Shown one piece after another: positions 18,266 to 26,731 of a stretch of DNA of 64,000 bases (position 1 is the first letter of the stretch; the number at the start of each line of letters is the position of its first letter). Made by a program: the position numbers and the translations under genes. This stretch comes from Fusicatenibacter saccharivorans (GTDB lineage: Bacteria > Bacillota > Clostridia > Lachnospirales > Lachnospiraceae). Where the stretch lies: contig NZ_JAQEGR010000013.1 of assembly GCF_027667425.1 (NCBI RefSeq), positions 1-64,000 of the forward strand, written 5' to 3'. A model generated the notes under the pieces. It was not told the origin of the DNA and did not search any database. It saw nothing but the letters and a program-made list of their open reading frames with translations.

Positions 18266-21139
18266 ATGAAGAAGTGCAAATTAGTACAGAATATAAGAAA
18301 TTTCAAATTTTGTTATTTTATATTTTGCATAATGATATGTTTGGTTGTTTTTCCTGTTTCCACATCTGCCCAAGAAAATTCTGATCATGTTATTCGGGTA
18401 GGATCTTTTGAGGAAACTTATAATGTAGTCAATGAAAAGGGAGAAAGAAGCGGCTATGGTTATGAGTATCTTCAAGATATTGCAGGTTATGCAGGATGGA
18501 CATATAAATACATAACAAGTGATTGGAAAAACTGCTTTACACAGTTGGAAAATGGAGAAATTGATATTCTTGGTGGCATTTCCTATACAGACGAACGTGC
18601 TGAAAATATGCTTTTTTCCGATATGCCTATGGGGGAAGAGAAATATTACATCTATACGGATGCATCCAATATGGATCTTACAGCAGGAAATTTGGATTCT
18701 TTTGAGGGAAAAAATATTGGTGTGCTTAAAGATAATATAACGGAGGATGTGCTTAACGAATGGGAGTTAAAGTATGGTCTGCATACGCAGCATGTCAATG
18801 TTTCTAATACCGCAGAAGTTATGGACAAACTGTCGAAACACGAAATTGACTGCTTTGTTTCGGTAGAAGAATCCCGTTGGGAAGAATCGGATATTTCACC
18901 GATTACAAGTATTGGAGAGACAGAAATCTATTTCGCTATAAATCCAGAACGTCCGGATATCAAAGAAGCACTGGATAGTGCTATGCGCAGAATCAAGGAT
19001 GACAATCCATTTTACATTGATGATCTCTACAGGCGTTATCTTTCTGCACAGAGCAGCTCGTTTCTTTCAAAAGAAGAAAGGGAGTGGATCGGGCAGCATG
19101 GAGCAATCAGGATAGGGTATCTGAATCAGGATGGAGGTATCAGTAGTGTAGATCCATCAACAGGCAAATTGACAGGTGTTATCACAGATTATGTGGATCT
19201 TGCAGAAAATTGTCTGCAAGGTCAGACTCTGGAATTTGAATTAAAGGGGTATGATACAAGAAGTGAACTGCTTCAGGCATTGCAGGATGGAAAAATAGAC
19301 CTGATTTTTCATACAAACCAGAATCCATACTTTGCAGAAACAAAAGGAGTTGCTTTGTCGGATACGCTATTGACTCTCAATATGGCAGCAATTACGGCAA
19401 AGGATTCTTTTGATGAAAATAAAGAGAATACAGTTGCCGTTGAAAAAGATAATTTTTCATTGAAGGCATATCTTTCATACAATTATCCAAAATGGGAGAT
19501 TATAGAATATGGGACATCAGATGCAGCAGTAAAAGCGATGCAGAAAGGGGAGGCAGATTGCATTGTAAGCAGTTCAGGTACTGTTTCTGACTATTTGAAA
19601 AATAATAAGCTTCATAGTGTTTTCCTGACAAAAGAAGCCGATGTTCCATTTGCTGTTCGGCAGGGAGAACCGGTTCTTTTGTCCATTCTGAATAAAACAC
19701 TGACATCTATGCCTACAACTCAATTTTCAGGTGCAGTAGTTTCGTATAATGCTTCCTCACGAAAAGTTACAGCGAGGGATTTTATTCAGGACAATTTACT
19801 GACAGTATCACTTATCGCTGGAATTTCTTTTTTCGTTGTTCTGTGTATAATTCTTGATTCTTTGAAAAAATCAAAACGTGCGGAAGAAAAATCCAAGAAG
19901 TCTGCTGAGCAGGCATTGAAGCTGAATCAGGAGCTTGAAGAAAAACAGCAGGAATTACAAAATGCACTTGTAGAAGCACAGAGTGCCAATAAGGCTAAGA
20001 CTTCCTTTTTAAATAACATGTCTCATGACATCAGGACACCGATCAATGGCATTATGGGCATGCTTACAATTCTTGAAAAAAGCGGAAATGATGGTGAGCG
20101 GACAAAAGATTGCCTGAATAAAATAAATGAGTCTTCGAAACTGCTATTATCATTGGTAAATGATGTTTTGGATATGGCAAAGTTAGAATCGAATACCGTG
20201 GTTTTTAGTGATGAATCCATCAATCTGGATCAGGTATGTAAAGAAATCACGGAGTCGCTATACTTTCAGGCAGAAGAAAAAGGACTTCATGTTATAGGAG
20301 AACATGATGATTACAGTGGTATATATGTTTGGAGCAATGCAGTTCATCTGAAAAAAATATTGATGAATCTGTTTACAAACAGTATGAAGTACAATAAGGT
20401 GAATGGTTTTATTTACATGAGTATGAGAACGATTGAAAGATCAGAAGATCACATGACATGTGAATTTAAAATAAAAGATAATGGAATTGGAATGTCAGAA
20501 GAATTTATAAAAAATGAATTGTTTACTCCATTTGTACAGGCAGATAATTCCCCACGTTCTGATTATAATGGGACAGGTCTGGGAATGCCTATTGTGAAAC
20601 AACTTGTAGAAAAGATGGGCGGAACCATAACCGTTGAAAGCAAGCTTGGTGAAGGAAGCTGTTTTACTGTAATACTTCCATTTAAAATTGATACGAATGC
20701 ACGGTCAGAAGAAAAAGAAGATTTTGATGCAGATATATCAGATATCAGGATATTGCTGGTTGAAGATAATGAGCTGAATGCGGAAATAGCAGAATTCATG
20801 CTGACGGAAAATGGTGCTAAAGTAGAAACAGTGAACAATGGGTTAGAAGCTGTTCAGCACTTTGAAGCTTCCGCACCGGGAACGTATGATGTTATTTTGA
20901 TGGATGTTATGATGCCGGTGATGGATGGTCTTACAGCTGCAAGAACAATAAGAGCTCTGGAGCGGCAAGATGCAAAAACTATCCCTATCATTGCTATGAC
21001 TGCAAACGCATTCAGGGAAGATGCCGAAAGGTGTATGGAAGCAGGAATGAACGCACATCTTGCAAAGCCGTTGGATGATGAAAAAATTAAGCAGACCATA
21101 AGCGAAGAGTTGAGAAAGCAAAATGCCTGTCATGAATGA
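18266..21139 (+). CDS. Hybrid histidine kinase with two SBP_bac_3 sensor domains
   Basis: A 957-residue membrane sensor. The ATG at 18266 follows GGAGGGTGGGAGAAAG and gives a normal signal-anchor, so it is preferred over an upstream in-frame start at 18185. Two extracytoplasmic solute-binding (SBP_bac_3) domains (roughly residues 40-245 and 265-490) precede a membrane helix at about 520-545 and a coiled coil. The HisKA box contains MSHDIRTPINGIM. The HATPase has N, G1 (DNGIGM) and G2 (GTGLGM) boxes. A receiver domain has ILLVEDNE, the phosphoacceptor in LMDVMMPVMDG and LAKPL. The layout is BvgS-like, so an amino acid or similar small molecule is the expected ligand. No output gene is adjacent. 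The C-terminal tail (after KQTISEELRKQ) runs into out-of-frame remains of another receiver domain, so the last residues may derive from a recombination event. Confidence 0.88.
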   Translation: MKKCKLVQNIRNFKFCYFIFCIMICLVVFPVSTSAQENSDHVIRVGSFEETYNVVNEKGERSGYGYEYLQDIAGYAGWTYKYITSDWKNCFTQLENGEIDILGGISYTDERAENMLFSDMPMGEEKYYIYTDASNMDLTAGNLDSFEGKNIGVLKDNITEDVLNEWELKYGLHTQHVNVSNTAEVMDKLSKHEIDCFVSVEESRWEESDISPITSIGETEIYFAINPERPDIKEALDSAMRRIKDDNPFYIDDLYRRYLSAQSSSFLSKEEREWIGQHGAIRIGYLNQDGGISSVDPSTGKLTGVITDYVDLAENCLQGQTLEFELKGYDTRSELLQALQDGKIDLIFHTNQNPYFAETKGVALSDTLLTLNMAAITAKDSFDENKENTVAVEKDNFSLKAYLSYNYPKWEIIEYGTSDAAVKAMQKGEADCIVSSSGTVSDYLKNNKLHSVFLTKEADVPFAVRQGEPVLLSILNKTLTSMPTTQFSGAVVSYNASSRKVTARDFIQDNLLTVSLIAGISFFVVLCIILDSLKKSKRAEEKSKKSAEQALKLNQELEEKQQELQNALVEAQSANKAKTSFLNNMSHDIRTPINGIMGMLTILEKSGNDGERTKDCLNKINESSKLLLSLVNDVLDMAKLESNTVVFSDESINLDQVCKEITESLYFQAEEKGLHVIGEHDDYSGIYVWSNAVHLKKILMNLFTNSMKYNKVNGFIYMSMRTIERSEDHMTCEFKIKDNGIGMSEEFIKNELFTPFVQADNSPRSDYNGTGLGMPIVKQLVEKMGGTITVESKLGEGSCFTVILPFKIDTNARSEEKEDFDADISDIRILLVEDNELNAEIAEFMLTENGAKVETVNNGLEAVQHFEASAPGTYDVILMDVMMPVMDGLTAARTIRALERQDAKTIPIIAMTANAFREDAERCMEAGMNAHLAKPLDDEKIKQTISEELRKQNACHE

Positions 21140-21515
21140 TTATGAGGCAACCGCAGCAATCAGGAGCCTTCTAGGTGCATGGGATAAGCAGACAGGAAAC
21201 ATAGAGAGAGGATTTGGTTATGACAGAACAGAAACTGTATCAGTTTTGTGATACAATGGCTGCATCTGAATACCGCTCGCTGATCCGTCCATTTCTGGAT
21301 ATCTCTACACTTTCAGCAAGATTGAAGGCGGAAGAATGCATTTCCACAGAATACCGTATGTGTGATGGCAGTTGGCACAGAATGCTTTTTACTGTAAAAA
21401 AAGGGATGAGTCTGGAAATGTAACCCATGTTTGTAAAATACGTGAAGAGTTGAGACGTTTTTGTATTAAATTAAAATTAGATAAAAGGCATGTGAAATAC
21501 GATGATGAAAAATAA
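21119..21515 (+). pseudogene. Remnants of a third hybrid kinase (receiver and PAS scraps)
   Basis: Between the two kinases lie coding scraps. At about 21122-21170 one frame reads MPVMNDYEATAAIRSL, the middle of a receiver domain. From 21220 a frame starting MTEQKLYQFCDTM encodes the piece of a PAS-like sensor domain (STEYRMCDGSWHRMLFTVKK). It then hits a stop at 21421, but a -1 shift at a run of seven A (about 21395-21402) continues as RDESGNVTHVCKIREELRR to a stop next to the start of the following kinase. The best explanation is decay after recombination between tandem kinase genes. Programmed frameshifting at the A-run is possible but unsupported. Confidence 0.6.
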
Positions 21516-23424
21516 CTATATAAAACAAAAAAGAAAAGATCAAAATCCGGTAAATCATTGGAAAATTTTTGAGGGACGGTTGGTATTCCTTCTGGCAATG
21601 GTGATTTTGGCTGTTGTCGCATATACTTTTATTTTACAACAAGCATATACCAAAACTGCTCTGAAAACAGAAATTGAACGAGATATTTCCAGTGCAGATG
21701 CGGTTCATAAGCTGGTAAATGACAGACTGGGACGAAAAGATTTTAATGAAATAAAAAGTAAAGCTGATGAGAATACAGAACTATTCAAGAATATGTCGAC
21801 ATATATGAATGAAATCAGAACGCTGAATTCTACGAGATATATTTACACAGCAACCAGAAATGAAGACGGTAGATTGATTTACGTTGTAGACGGACTGGAT
21901 CCATCGGCTGGTGACGTCAGACATCCAGGAGATCCGATTGAAAAGGAGATGGTTCCTTATATAGAAAAAGCACTTTCTGGAAAAACAGTATATTCTCAGG
22001 ATATTGTTGATACAACATGGGGACCTATTTTTACAGCCTGTTATCCTGTGACAGCGGAAGATGAATCTAATGAAGTGATAGGTGCTTTCTGCATAGAAAT
22101 GGATATGCAGAAAGCATATGGAATGGTTGAGAAGACGAATAAGTTAAGTATTGTACTGGGATGCATTACAGCGTGTATTTTGGTAATATTATGTACCTGT
22201 GGATATTCTGTATATAAGAAGCAAAAAGAAAATGAGCAGAAACAGCAAAAACTGTTGCAGGAAGCTGCAAGACTGGCCGATTCAGCTAATAAAGCAAAAT
22301 CAACATTTCTATTTAATATGTCTCATGATATTCGTACCCCTATGAATGCAATCATTGGATATGCAGAATTGGGAGAGAAACATTTAAAGGAGCCAACTAT
22401 ATTAGAGGATTACTTTGAAAAAATATTATTGTGCGGAAAGAAAATGCTGCATTTGATTGATAACATTCTTGAATTAGCACGAATCGAAAACAACCAGGCA
22501 ACGCTGGATGAAACAATAACAGATGTTTCTAAAAACTTTGATTTATGTATTGATATGTTTAGGAAACCGATAGAAGAAAAACATCAAACACTGAAAGTCA
22601 ATAAGAACATTCGATATCCATACCTGTATATGGATGATGCAAGATCATCTGAAATTACGATTAACATTTTGAGTAATGCTGTGAAATACACGGGTGAAGG
22701 CGGTAACATAAGCTGTACATTGAACCAATATCCCGGCGAAAAAGAAGGTTGGAGTGTATTAGAGCTTATCATAGCAGACAACGGAATCGGAATGTCAGAA
22801 GAATTCCAAAAACATATTTTTGAATCATTTTCACAGGAACGATCTTCGTCAGACAGCGGAATAGAAGGTAGCGGACTTGGCATGGGAATCGTGAAGAAAC
22901 TGGTGGATTTAATGGATGGCAAGATCACAGTTCAGAGCAAACCGGGAGCAGGTTCTACTTTTACAATCACGCTTCCATTAAAAATAGCAAATGCGGAAGA
23001 AAGGAATCCGAAACATGCAGACGGTCAGTTGAATATCAAAAAACTGGAAGGAAAAAGGGTTCTTTTGGTAGAAGATAATGACTTGAATGCAGAAATTGCA
23101 ACGGAACTTTTGACGGAAGAGGGAATCATGATAGAAAGAGCGGAGAACGGCGTTGCATGTATTGATATGTTTAACAAAGCAAAGCAAAATTACTACAGTC
23201 TGATTCTGATGGATATTCAGATGCCGATTATGAACGGATATGAAGCATCCAGGAGAATTCGAGAACTGAAAGACGGTAACAAATCGCAGATTCCAATTGT
23301 TGCAATGACAGCAAATGCGTTTGAAGAAGATAAGAAGATGGCTTTGGCAAGTGGCATGAATGATCATGTTGCAAAACCAATAGATATGAATGTATTATTG
23401 CCGACTATTATGAAATATATGTAA
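21502..23424 (+). CDS. Hybrid histidine kinase with extracytoplasmic Cache-like sensor
   Basis: A 640-residue sensor. The first membrane helix is at about 27-46, followed by an extracytoplasmic Cache-like domain (about 47-212, with STRYIYTATRNEDGRLIYV) and a second helix at about 214-235. Then come a short coiled coil, HisKA with FNMSHDIRTPMNAIIG, an HATPase domain (DNGIGM, GSGLGMGI) and a receiver domain (VLLVEDNDLN, phosphoacceptor in LILMDIQMPIMNG, VAKPID). It lacks a DNA-binding output, so the phosphate must pass to a separate protein. The start overlaps the end of the decayed PAS fragment. It is followed by a terminator shared with the convergent DUF4097 gene. Its ligand is unknown. Confidence 0.88.
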   Translation: MMKNNYIKQKRKDQNPVNHWKIFEGRLVFLLAMVILAVVAYTFILQQAYTKTALKTEIERDISSADAVHKLVNDRLGRKDFNEIKSKADENTELFKNMSTYMNEIRTLNSTRYIYTATRNEDGRLIYVVDGLDPSAGDVRHPGDPIEKEMVPYIEKALSGKTVYSQDIVDTTWGPIFTACYPVTAEDESNEVIGAFCIEMDMQKAYGMVEKTNKLSIVLGCITACILVILCTCGYSVYKKQKENEQKQQKLLQEAARLADSANKAKSTFLFNMSHDIRTPMNAIIGYAELGEKHLKEPTILEDYFEKILLCGKKMLHLIDNILELARIENNQATLDETITDVSKNFDLCIDMFRKPIEEKHQTLKVNKNIRYPYLYMDDARSSEITINILSNAVKYTGEGGNISCTLNQYPGEKEGWSVLELIIADNGIGMSEEFQKHIFESFSQERSSSDSGIEGSGLGMGIVKKLVDLMDGKITVQSKPGAGSTFTITLPLKIANAEERNPKHADGQLNIKKLEGKRVLLVEDNDLNAEIATELLTEEGIMIERAENGVACIDMFNKAKQNYYSLILMDIQMPIMNGYEASRRIRELKDGNKSQIPIVAMTANAFEEDKKMALASGMNDHVAKPIDMNVLLPTIMKYM

Positions 23425-23431
23425 AGGAAGA

Positions 23432-23467
23432 AAGAAGGACACTGATTTTGTAGTCAGTGTTCTTCTT
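23432..23467. terminator. Hairpin between convergent genes
   Basis: GAAGGACACTGA pairs with TCAGTGTTCTTC around an 8-base loop. It lies directly after the second kinase and before the end of the oppositely oriented DUF4097 gene, and probably acts in both directions. Confidence 0.6.
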
Positions 23468-23517
23468 ACATATCAGTCGACTAAAGAAAAACATTTTATC
23501 CAGTCCATTCTTTTTTG

Positions 23518-24573
23518 TCAGTTTTCTGCCGGCAAGTCAGAGAGCAGGACATTTCCGTTGACGGTACTTGCCTGAATGGTGAAGGCAGAAATACCGGAGC
23601 GGGTGAATGTTTTTGTGTAGGATTCCGTTCTTCCATTGGAGACGAGGCGGATTTTTCCGGTTGTCGTGGATGCATGAATGGACGCATCGGCAAGGTCGTG
23701 CGGGAGATGGAGTTTCACGGAACCGTTGACGGATTTTGCTGTCAGGGACTCGGAACAGGTTCCCTCGAAGAGGACTTTGCCGTTGACACCGTTTAAAGCT
23801 GCGCGGGAGCAGTCGCCGGTGATTTCAAGTCTGCCGTTTGTGGCGGAAACATCGAGGCTGTCTGTGCGCAGACGGGTCAGGACGATCTTTCCGTTCGCAG
23901 CCTGTATGCGGCAGCTGGATGCGGAAAGGGAATCGCCGGTGATTTTGCCGTTTGTGGCGGAAATTTCGAGCGTAGTAAGGGAGAGGGTATCAAGCCCGGT
24001 CGCGCCGTTCAAAGAGCGGAGCGTCAGCTTCTGTACGGTGGACGGCACCTGGAAGGAGAACACCTCTTTCTGGTGATTATTGCAGAAAAGATGTTTCCAG
24101 AATACGGAAGGGATGAGCTTTTTCTCTCGCAGACAGAACGTATTGCCCTCAATGCCTGCTTCGAAGCGGTCCGGATCGAAGTCGCCGGAAAAGTCAAACT
24201 CAACCGAAGCGGAAGTGCCCGGAGCAAAGTCGGCAGAAGCGTTCCGCAGGGAGATTTCCATAGCGGTGATGGCGGTGGAAGGGGCGTACGGGTAGTTCGG
24301 ATGTGTTTCTTCAGAATTGGAGTGGGTTTTCTCCTGTGGCAGCACGTTTGCAACAGGCTGCTCCGTTGTGGCATATTCCTGACGGAAAAATTCGAGGACA
24401 TCGTCGACATTGCCGAGTTCCGCACAGATTTCCTCATCGGAGAGACCCTGGCTGCGGGCGTCGGCGAAATGGGATTCGAAATCGTTTAAAATTTCCTCTG
24501 CGGCGGCAGAATCAAAGGATGCAAGGCCCTGTTTCAATGCATTCATATAAGTTTCATACGTTGTATTCATCAT
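23518..24573 (-). CDS. DUF1700/DUF4097 protein, LiaG-like
   Basis: 351 residues. Residues 1-70 form a DUF1700-like helical domain (MNALKQGLASF, then SHFADARSQGLSDEEI) commonly paired with PadR regulators. Residues about 105-350 are a DUF4097 beta-repeat domain in which each turn carries a short NGK/NGR/NGS signature (SATNGKI, AANGKIV, SATNGRL, GVNGKVL, SVNGSVK), as in LiaG and relatives. No convincing membrane helix was seen. It is co-transcribed with the PadR gene 17 bases upstream. The pair is widespread in Firmicutes and linked to cell-envelope stress, but its biochemical role is not known. Either of two adjacent ATGs (24573 or 24570) may be used. Confidence 0.8.
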   Translation of the reverse strand: MMNTTYETYMNALKQGLASFDSAAAEEILNDFESHFADARSQGLSDEEICAELGNVDDVLEFFRQEYATTEQPVANVLPQEKTHSNSEETHPNYPYAPSTAITAMEISLRNASADFAPGTSASVEFDFSGDFDPDRFEAGIEGNTFCLREKKLIPSVFWKHLFCNNHQKEVFSFQVPSTVQKLTLRSLNGATGLDTLSLTTLEISATNGKITGDSLSASSCRIQAANGKIVLTRLRTDSLDVSATNGRLEITGDCSRAALNGVNGKVLFEGTCSESLTAKSVNGSVKLHLPHDLADASIHASTTTGKIRLVSNGRTESYTKTFTRSGISAFTIQASTVNGNVLLSDLPAEN

Positions 24574-24590
24574 GATTTTCCTTTCTATCG

Positions 24591-24908
24591 TCAGATCGTT
24601 TCATCTGAAATCAGTCGGTTGATCTGCTGGGTGAAATCCAGCCATTCCTGTTTTTTCTCCTGCTGATAAGCTGTTCCTGCTTCAGTCAGATGGTAATATT
24701 TCCGGGCAGGGCCGGATGCGGATTCCTGTAGATACGTTTCCACGTAACCGGCTTCCTTGAGTCGTTTTAAAATCATATAGAGCGTTCCTGCGGCGATGGA
24801 CATTTCGCGGGAAATGGCGTCTGTCAGCTCATAGCCGTATTTGTCCTCTTTTGTCAGCTGGGAGAGGACACAGAGCTCTAGGACGCCCTTTTTGAGTTGT
24901 GGATTCAT
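24591..24908 (-). CDS. PadR-family transcriptional regulator
   Basis: 105 residues with the PadR winged helix: KKGVLELCVLSQL, KYGYELTDAI, then AAGTLYMILKRLKEAGYV and a YYHLTEAG wing. A short C-terminal dimerisation helix follows. It is the first gene of a two-gene operon with the DUF1700/DUF4097 protein. PadR proteins usually repress their own operon and respond to membrane or phenolic stress. A candidate operator overlaps the promoter just upstream. GGAGGTG lies a few bases before the start codon. Confidence 0.88.
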   Translation of the reverse strand: MNPQLKKGVLELCVLSQLTKEDKYGYELTDAISREMSIAAGTLYMILKRLKEAGYVETYLQESASGPARKYYHLTEAGTAYQQEKKQEWLDFTQQINRLISDETI

Positions 24909-24931
24909 ATGAACACCTCCTTGTTGAGTAG

Positions 24932-24965
24932 ATCATAACACACACTATATCATAATGCAATATAG
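24932..24965 (-). promoter_or_regulatory. Promoter and candidate operator of the padR operon
   Basis: On the minus strand, TTGCAT (24955-24960), 17-base spacer and TATGAT (24932-24937). An inverted repeat, CTATAT at 24945-24950 and ATATAG at 24960-24965, overlaps the -35 region and is a plausible PadR binding site. Confidence 0.5.
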
Positions 24966-25121
24966 CAAACCAAATTTTTATCCTGCCATGTGTTCGATTT
25001 TGTACATGGAAAAGCCTTGAAAAGAACCGCGGATTTCCGTATAATCAAGCAGAACCCTGAAATTTGACCGGAAAATACAGAAAAATAGAAAGATAGTAAG
25101 TTGGAAAGAAGAGGAAAAAAT

Positions 25122-25901
25122 ATGAGTGAAATGAATCAGAATAACAATGGCCCGGTAAAGGGCGCGATCCATTCGATCGAGAGCTTCGGATCCGTCGACG
25201 GACCTGGCGTACGCTACGTGATTTTCGTGAAGGGCTGCAACATGCGCTGCCAGTTCTGCCACAACCCGGATACCTGGACGATGAAAGATGCCGACTGGCA
25301 GACCGCAGATGAGGTGCTGAAAAAGGCGCTCCGCTACAAAAATTACTGGGGCGAAAAGGGCGGCATTACTGTAAGCGGCGGAGAACCGCTGCTGCAGATC
25401 GACTTCCTGATCGAGCTGTTCCGCAAGGCAAAAAAGAACGGCGTTCACACAACGCTGGATACCAGTGGAAATCCGTTCACAAGAGAGGAGCCGTATTTCA
25501 GCAAATTTAATGAGTTGATGAAATACACCGACCTGCTGCTGCTCGATATCAAGTTGATTGACGACAAGGCGCACAGAGAGCTGACCGGCTGCACCAACGA
25601 GAACATCCTCGACCTGGCGCGCTACCTTGACGAGATCGGCAAACCAGTCTGGATCCGCCACGTCCTCGTCCCGGAACGCAGCGACTACGACAAATATCTG
25701 ATTCGCCTCGATGAGTTTTTACACAGCCTGCACAACGTACAGCGCGTAGAGGTTCTCCCATACCACACCCTCGGCGTATTCAAATGGGAAACCTTAGGAA
25801 TCCCATACAAACTCGAAGGCATCAATCCGCCGACCAAAGAGCGCGTGGAAAACGCCAATAAACTGCTGCATACGGCGGAATATACGGGATATCTGAAATA
25901 A
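25122..25901 (+). CDS. pflA: Pyruvate formate-lyase activating enzyme (radical SAM)
   Basis: 259 residues. It installs the glycyl radical on pyruvate formate-lyase using S-adenosylmethionine and a 4Fe-4S cluster. The radical SAM cysteines sit in KGCNMRCQFCHNPDTW. GGEPLLQ and the LLLDIKLID region that follow are typical of PflA. The ATG at 25122 was chosen because AAGAGGAAAA stands before it; an in-frame TTG at 25101 would add seven residues. The partner pflB is not in this window, which is unusual since the two are normally adjacent. It could activate a glycyl radical enzyme encoded elsewhere. No clear terminator was seen downstream. Confidence 0.9.
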   Translation: MSEMNQNNNGPVKGAIHSIESFGSVDGPGVRYVIFVKGCNMRCQFCHNPDTWTMKDADWQTADEVLKKALRYKNYWGEKGGITVSGGEPLLQIDFLIELFRKAKKNGVHTTLDTSGNPFTREEPYFSKFNELMKYTDLLLLDIKLIDDKAHRELTGCTNENILDLARYLDEIGKPVWIRHVLVPERSDYDKYLIRLDEFLHSLHNVQRVEVLPYHTLGVFKWETLGIPYKLEGINPPTKERVENANKLLHTAEYTGYLK

Positions 25902-26136
25902 AAAGCAGAACAACAAGAAAAAAATGTGAAAAAGTAACAATTTTTATAAAAACTTTATAGTATTTCTGTTCAAAAACCAGAAGAAAAGGAGTATAATTTC
26001 TGTTATGGACGAGAGCATGGTTACAATGTGGCGGACATGACAGGGACGACAGCAAAAACACTACGAACCTTTTTGATTCGCCGCGGCAGTTGCTGCATCC
26101 ACCAAAAATAAGAGCAAAAAGAAAGAAGGATTTACA

Positions 26137-26484
26137 ATGTTTGGTTCAAAAGAGGCATCGGAAGACAAGCTGAAAAAAATGGTGGAAAAAGGAAAATGGG
26201 ACAAATTAAGAAAACAGTATCTGGATTCGGACAAGACAACGCAGGTAGCGCTTGCAAAAGCCTGTGCAGCTTCGAGAAATGATGGTTCTGTTAATATTCT
26301 GACTTCTCTTCTGGAAGTAGACGATGTAGACGTAAAAATCGCGGCCGTTACGAGCCTTGGTGAGGTTGGAGACGATCACGTAACAGCACTGATCCGTCAG
26401 CTGGCCGTCAAGACACCGGCAGATCAGACGGAGCTGAAAGCAGCGATCACAAAAGCGCTGGAGAAGATTGTCGAAAGAGCATAA
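26137..26484 (+). CDS. Small HEAT-repeat protein
   Basis: 115 residues, soluble, all-helical. Two HEAT-like repeats are visible (KTTQVALAKACAASRNDGSV and DVDVKIAAVTSLGEVGDDHV), followed by a third helical pair. Such proteins act as binding scaffolds; no catalytic residues are expected. GAAAGAAGGA precedes the start, and a weak promoter with TATAAT at about 25993-25998 lies 140 bases upstream. A terminator separates it from the flotillin gene. No function can be assigned. Confidence 0.7.
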   Translation: MFGSKEASEDKLKKMVEKGKWDKLRKQYLDSDKTTQVALAKACAASRNDGSVNILTSLLEVDDVDVKIAAVTSLGEVGDDHVTALIRQLAVKTPADQTELKAAITKALEKIVERA

Positions 26485-26510
26485 GAGCAGGATCAGTGAA
26501 AAAAAGGAAA

Positions 26511-26551
26511 GGCGAAGAAGTTTCTGTAAAAAGAAGCTCCTTCGTTTTTTT
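26511..26551 (+). terminator. Terminator after the HEAT-repeat gene
   Basis: GGCGAAGAAG and CTCCTTCG pair with one mismatch, the inner TTTCT/AGAAG extends the stem, and a run of seven T follows. Confidence 0.6.
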
Positions 26552-26632
26552 GTTGCAAGGCATATCAGAATCTGCTCCAGCGGATTGTTTTTGCCCGAAC
26601 AGAAATCTTACAAAATCGTAATAATAATGCAG

Positions 26633-26662
26633 TTGTATCTATCCCGCAAAAAATGCTATAGT
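26633..26662 (+). promoter_or_regulatory. Promoter of the flotillin gene
   Basis: TTGTAT (26633-26638), 18-base spacer, TATAGT (26657-26662), 70 bases before the chosen start codon. Its position rules out the longer in-frame start at 26468. Confidence 0.55.
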
Positions 26663-26731
26663 GAAAATAACACAGACACAAAAGCAGAACGCGGAGCGAA
26701 AAGCATCCGCAGAAAAAAGGGAGGAAACAAG

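Noticed and set aside
23515..24575. Several plus-strand open frames opposite the DUF4097 gene
   Set aside because: They are antisense shadows of a GC-rich coding sequence. The minus strand carries clear DUF1700/DUF4097 motifs and a PadR partner.
26468..26731. Upstream in-frame extension of the flotillin gene
   Set aside because: It overlaps the HEAT gene's end, a terminator and the flotillin promoter, and has no domain. The ATG at 26732 has a strong ribosome site.
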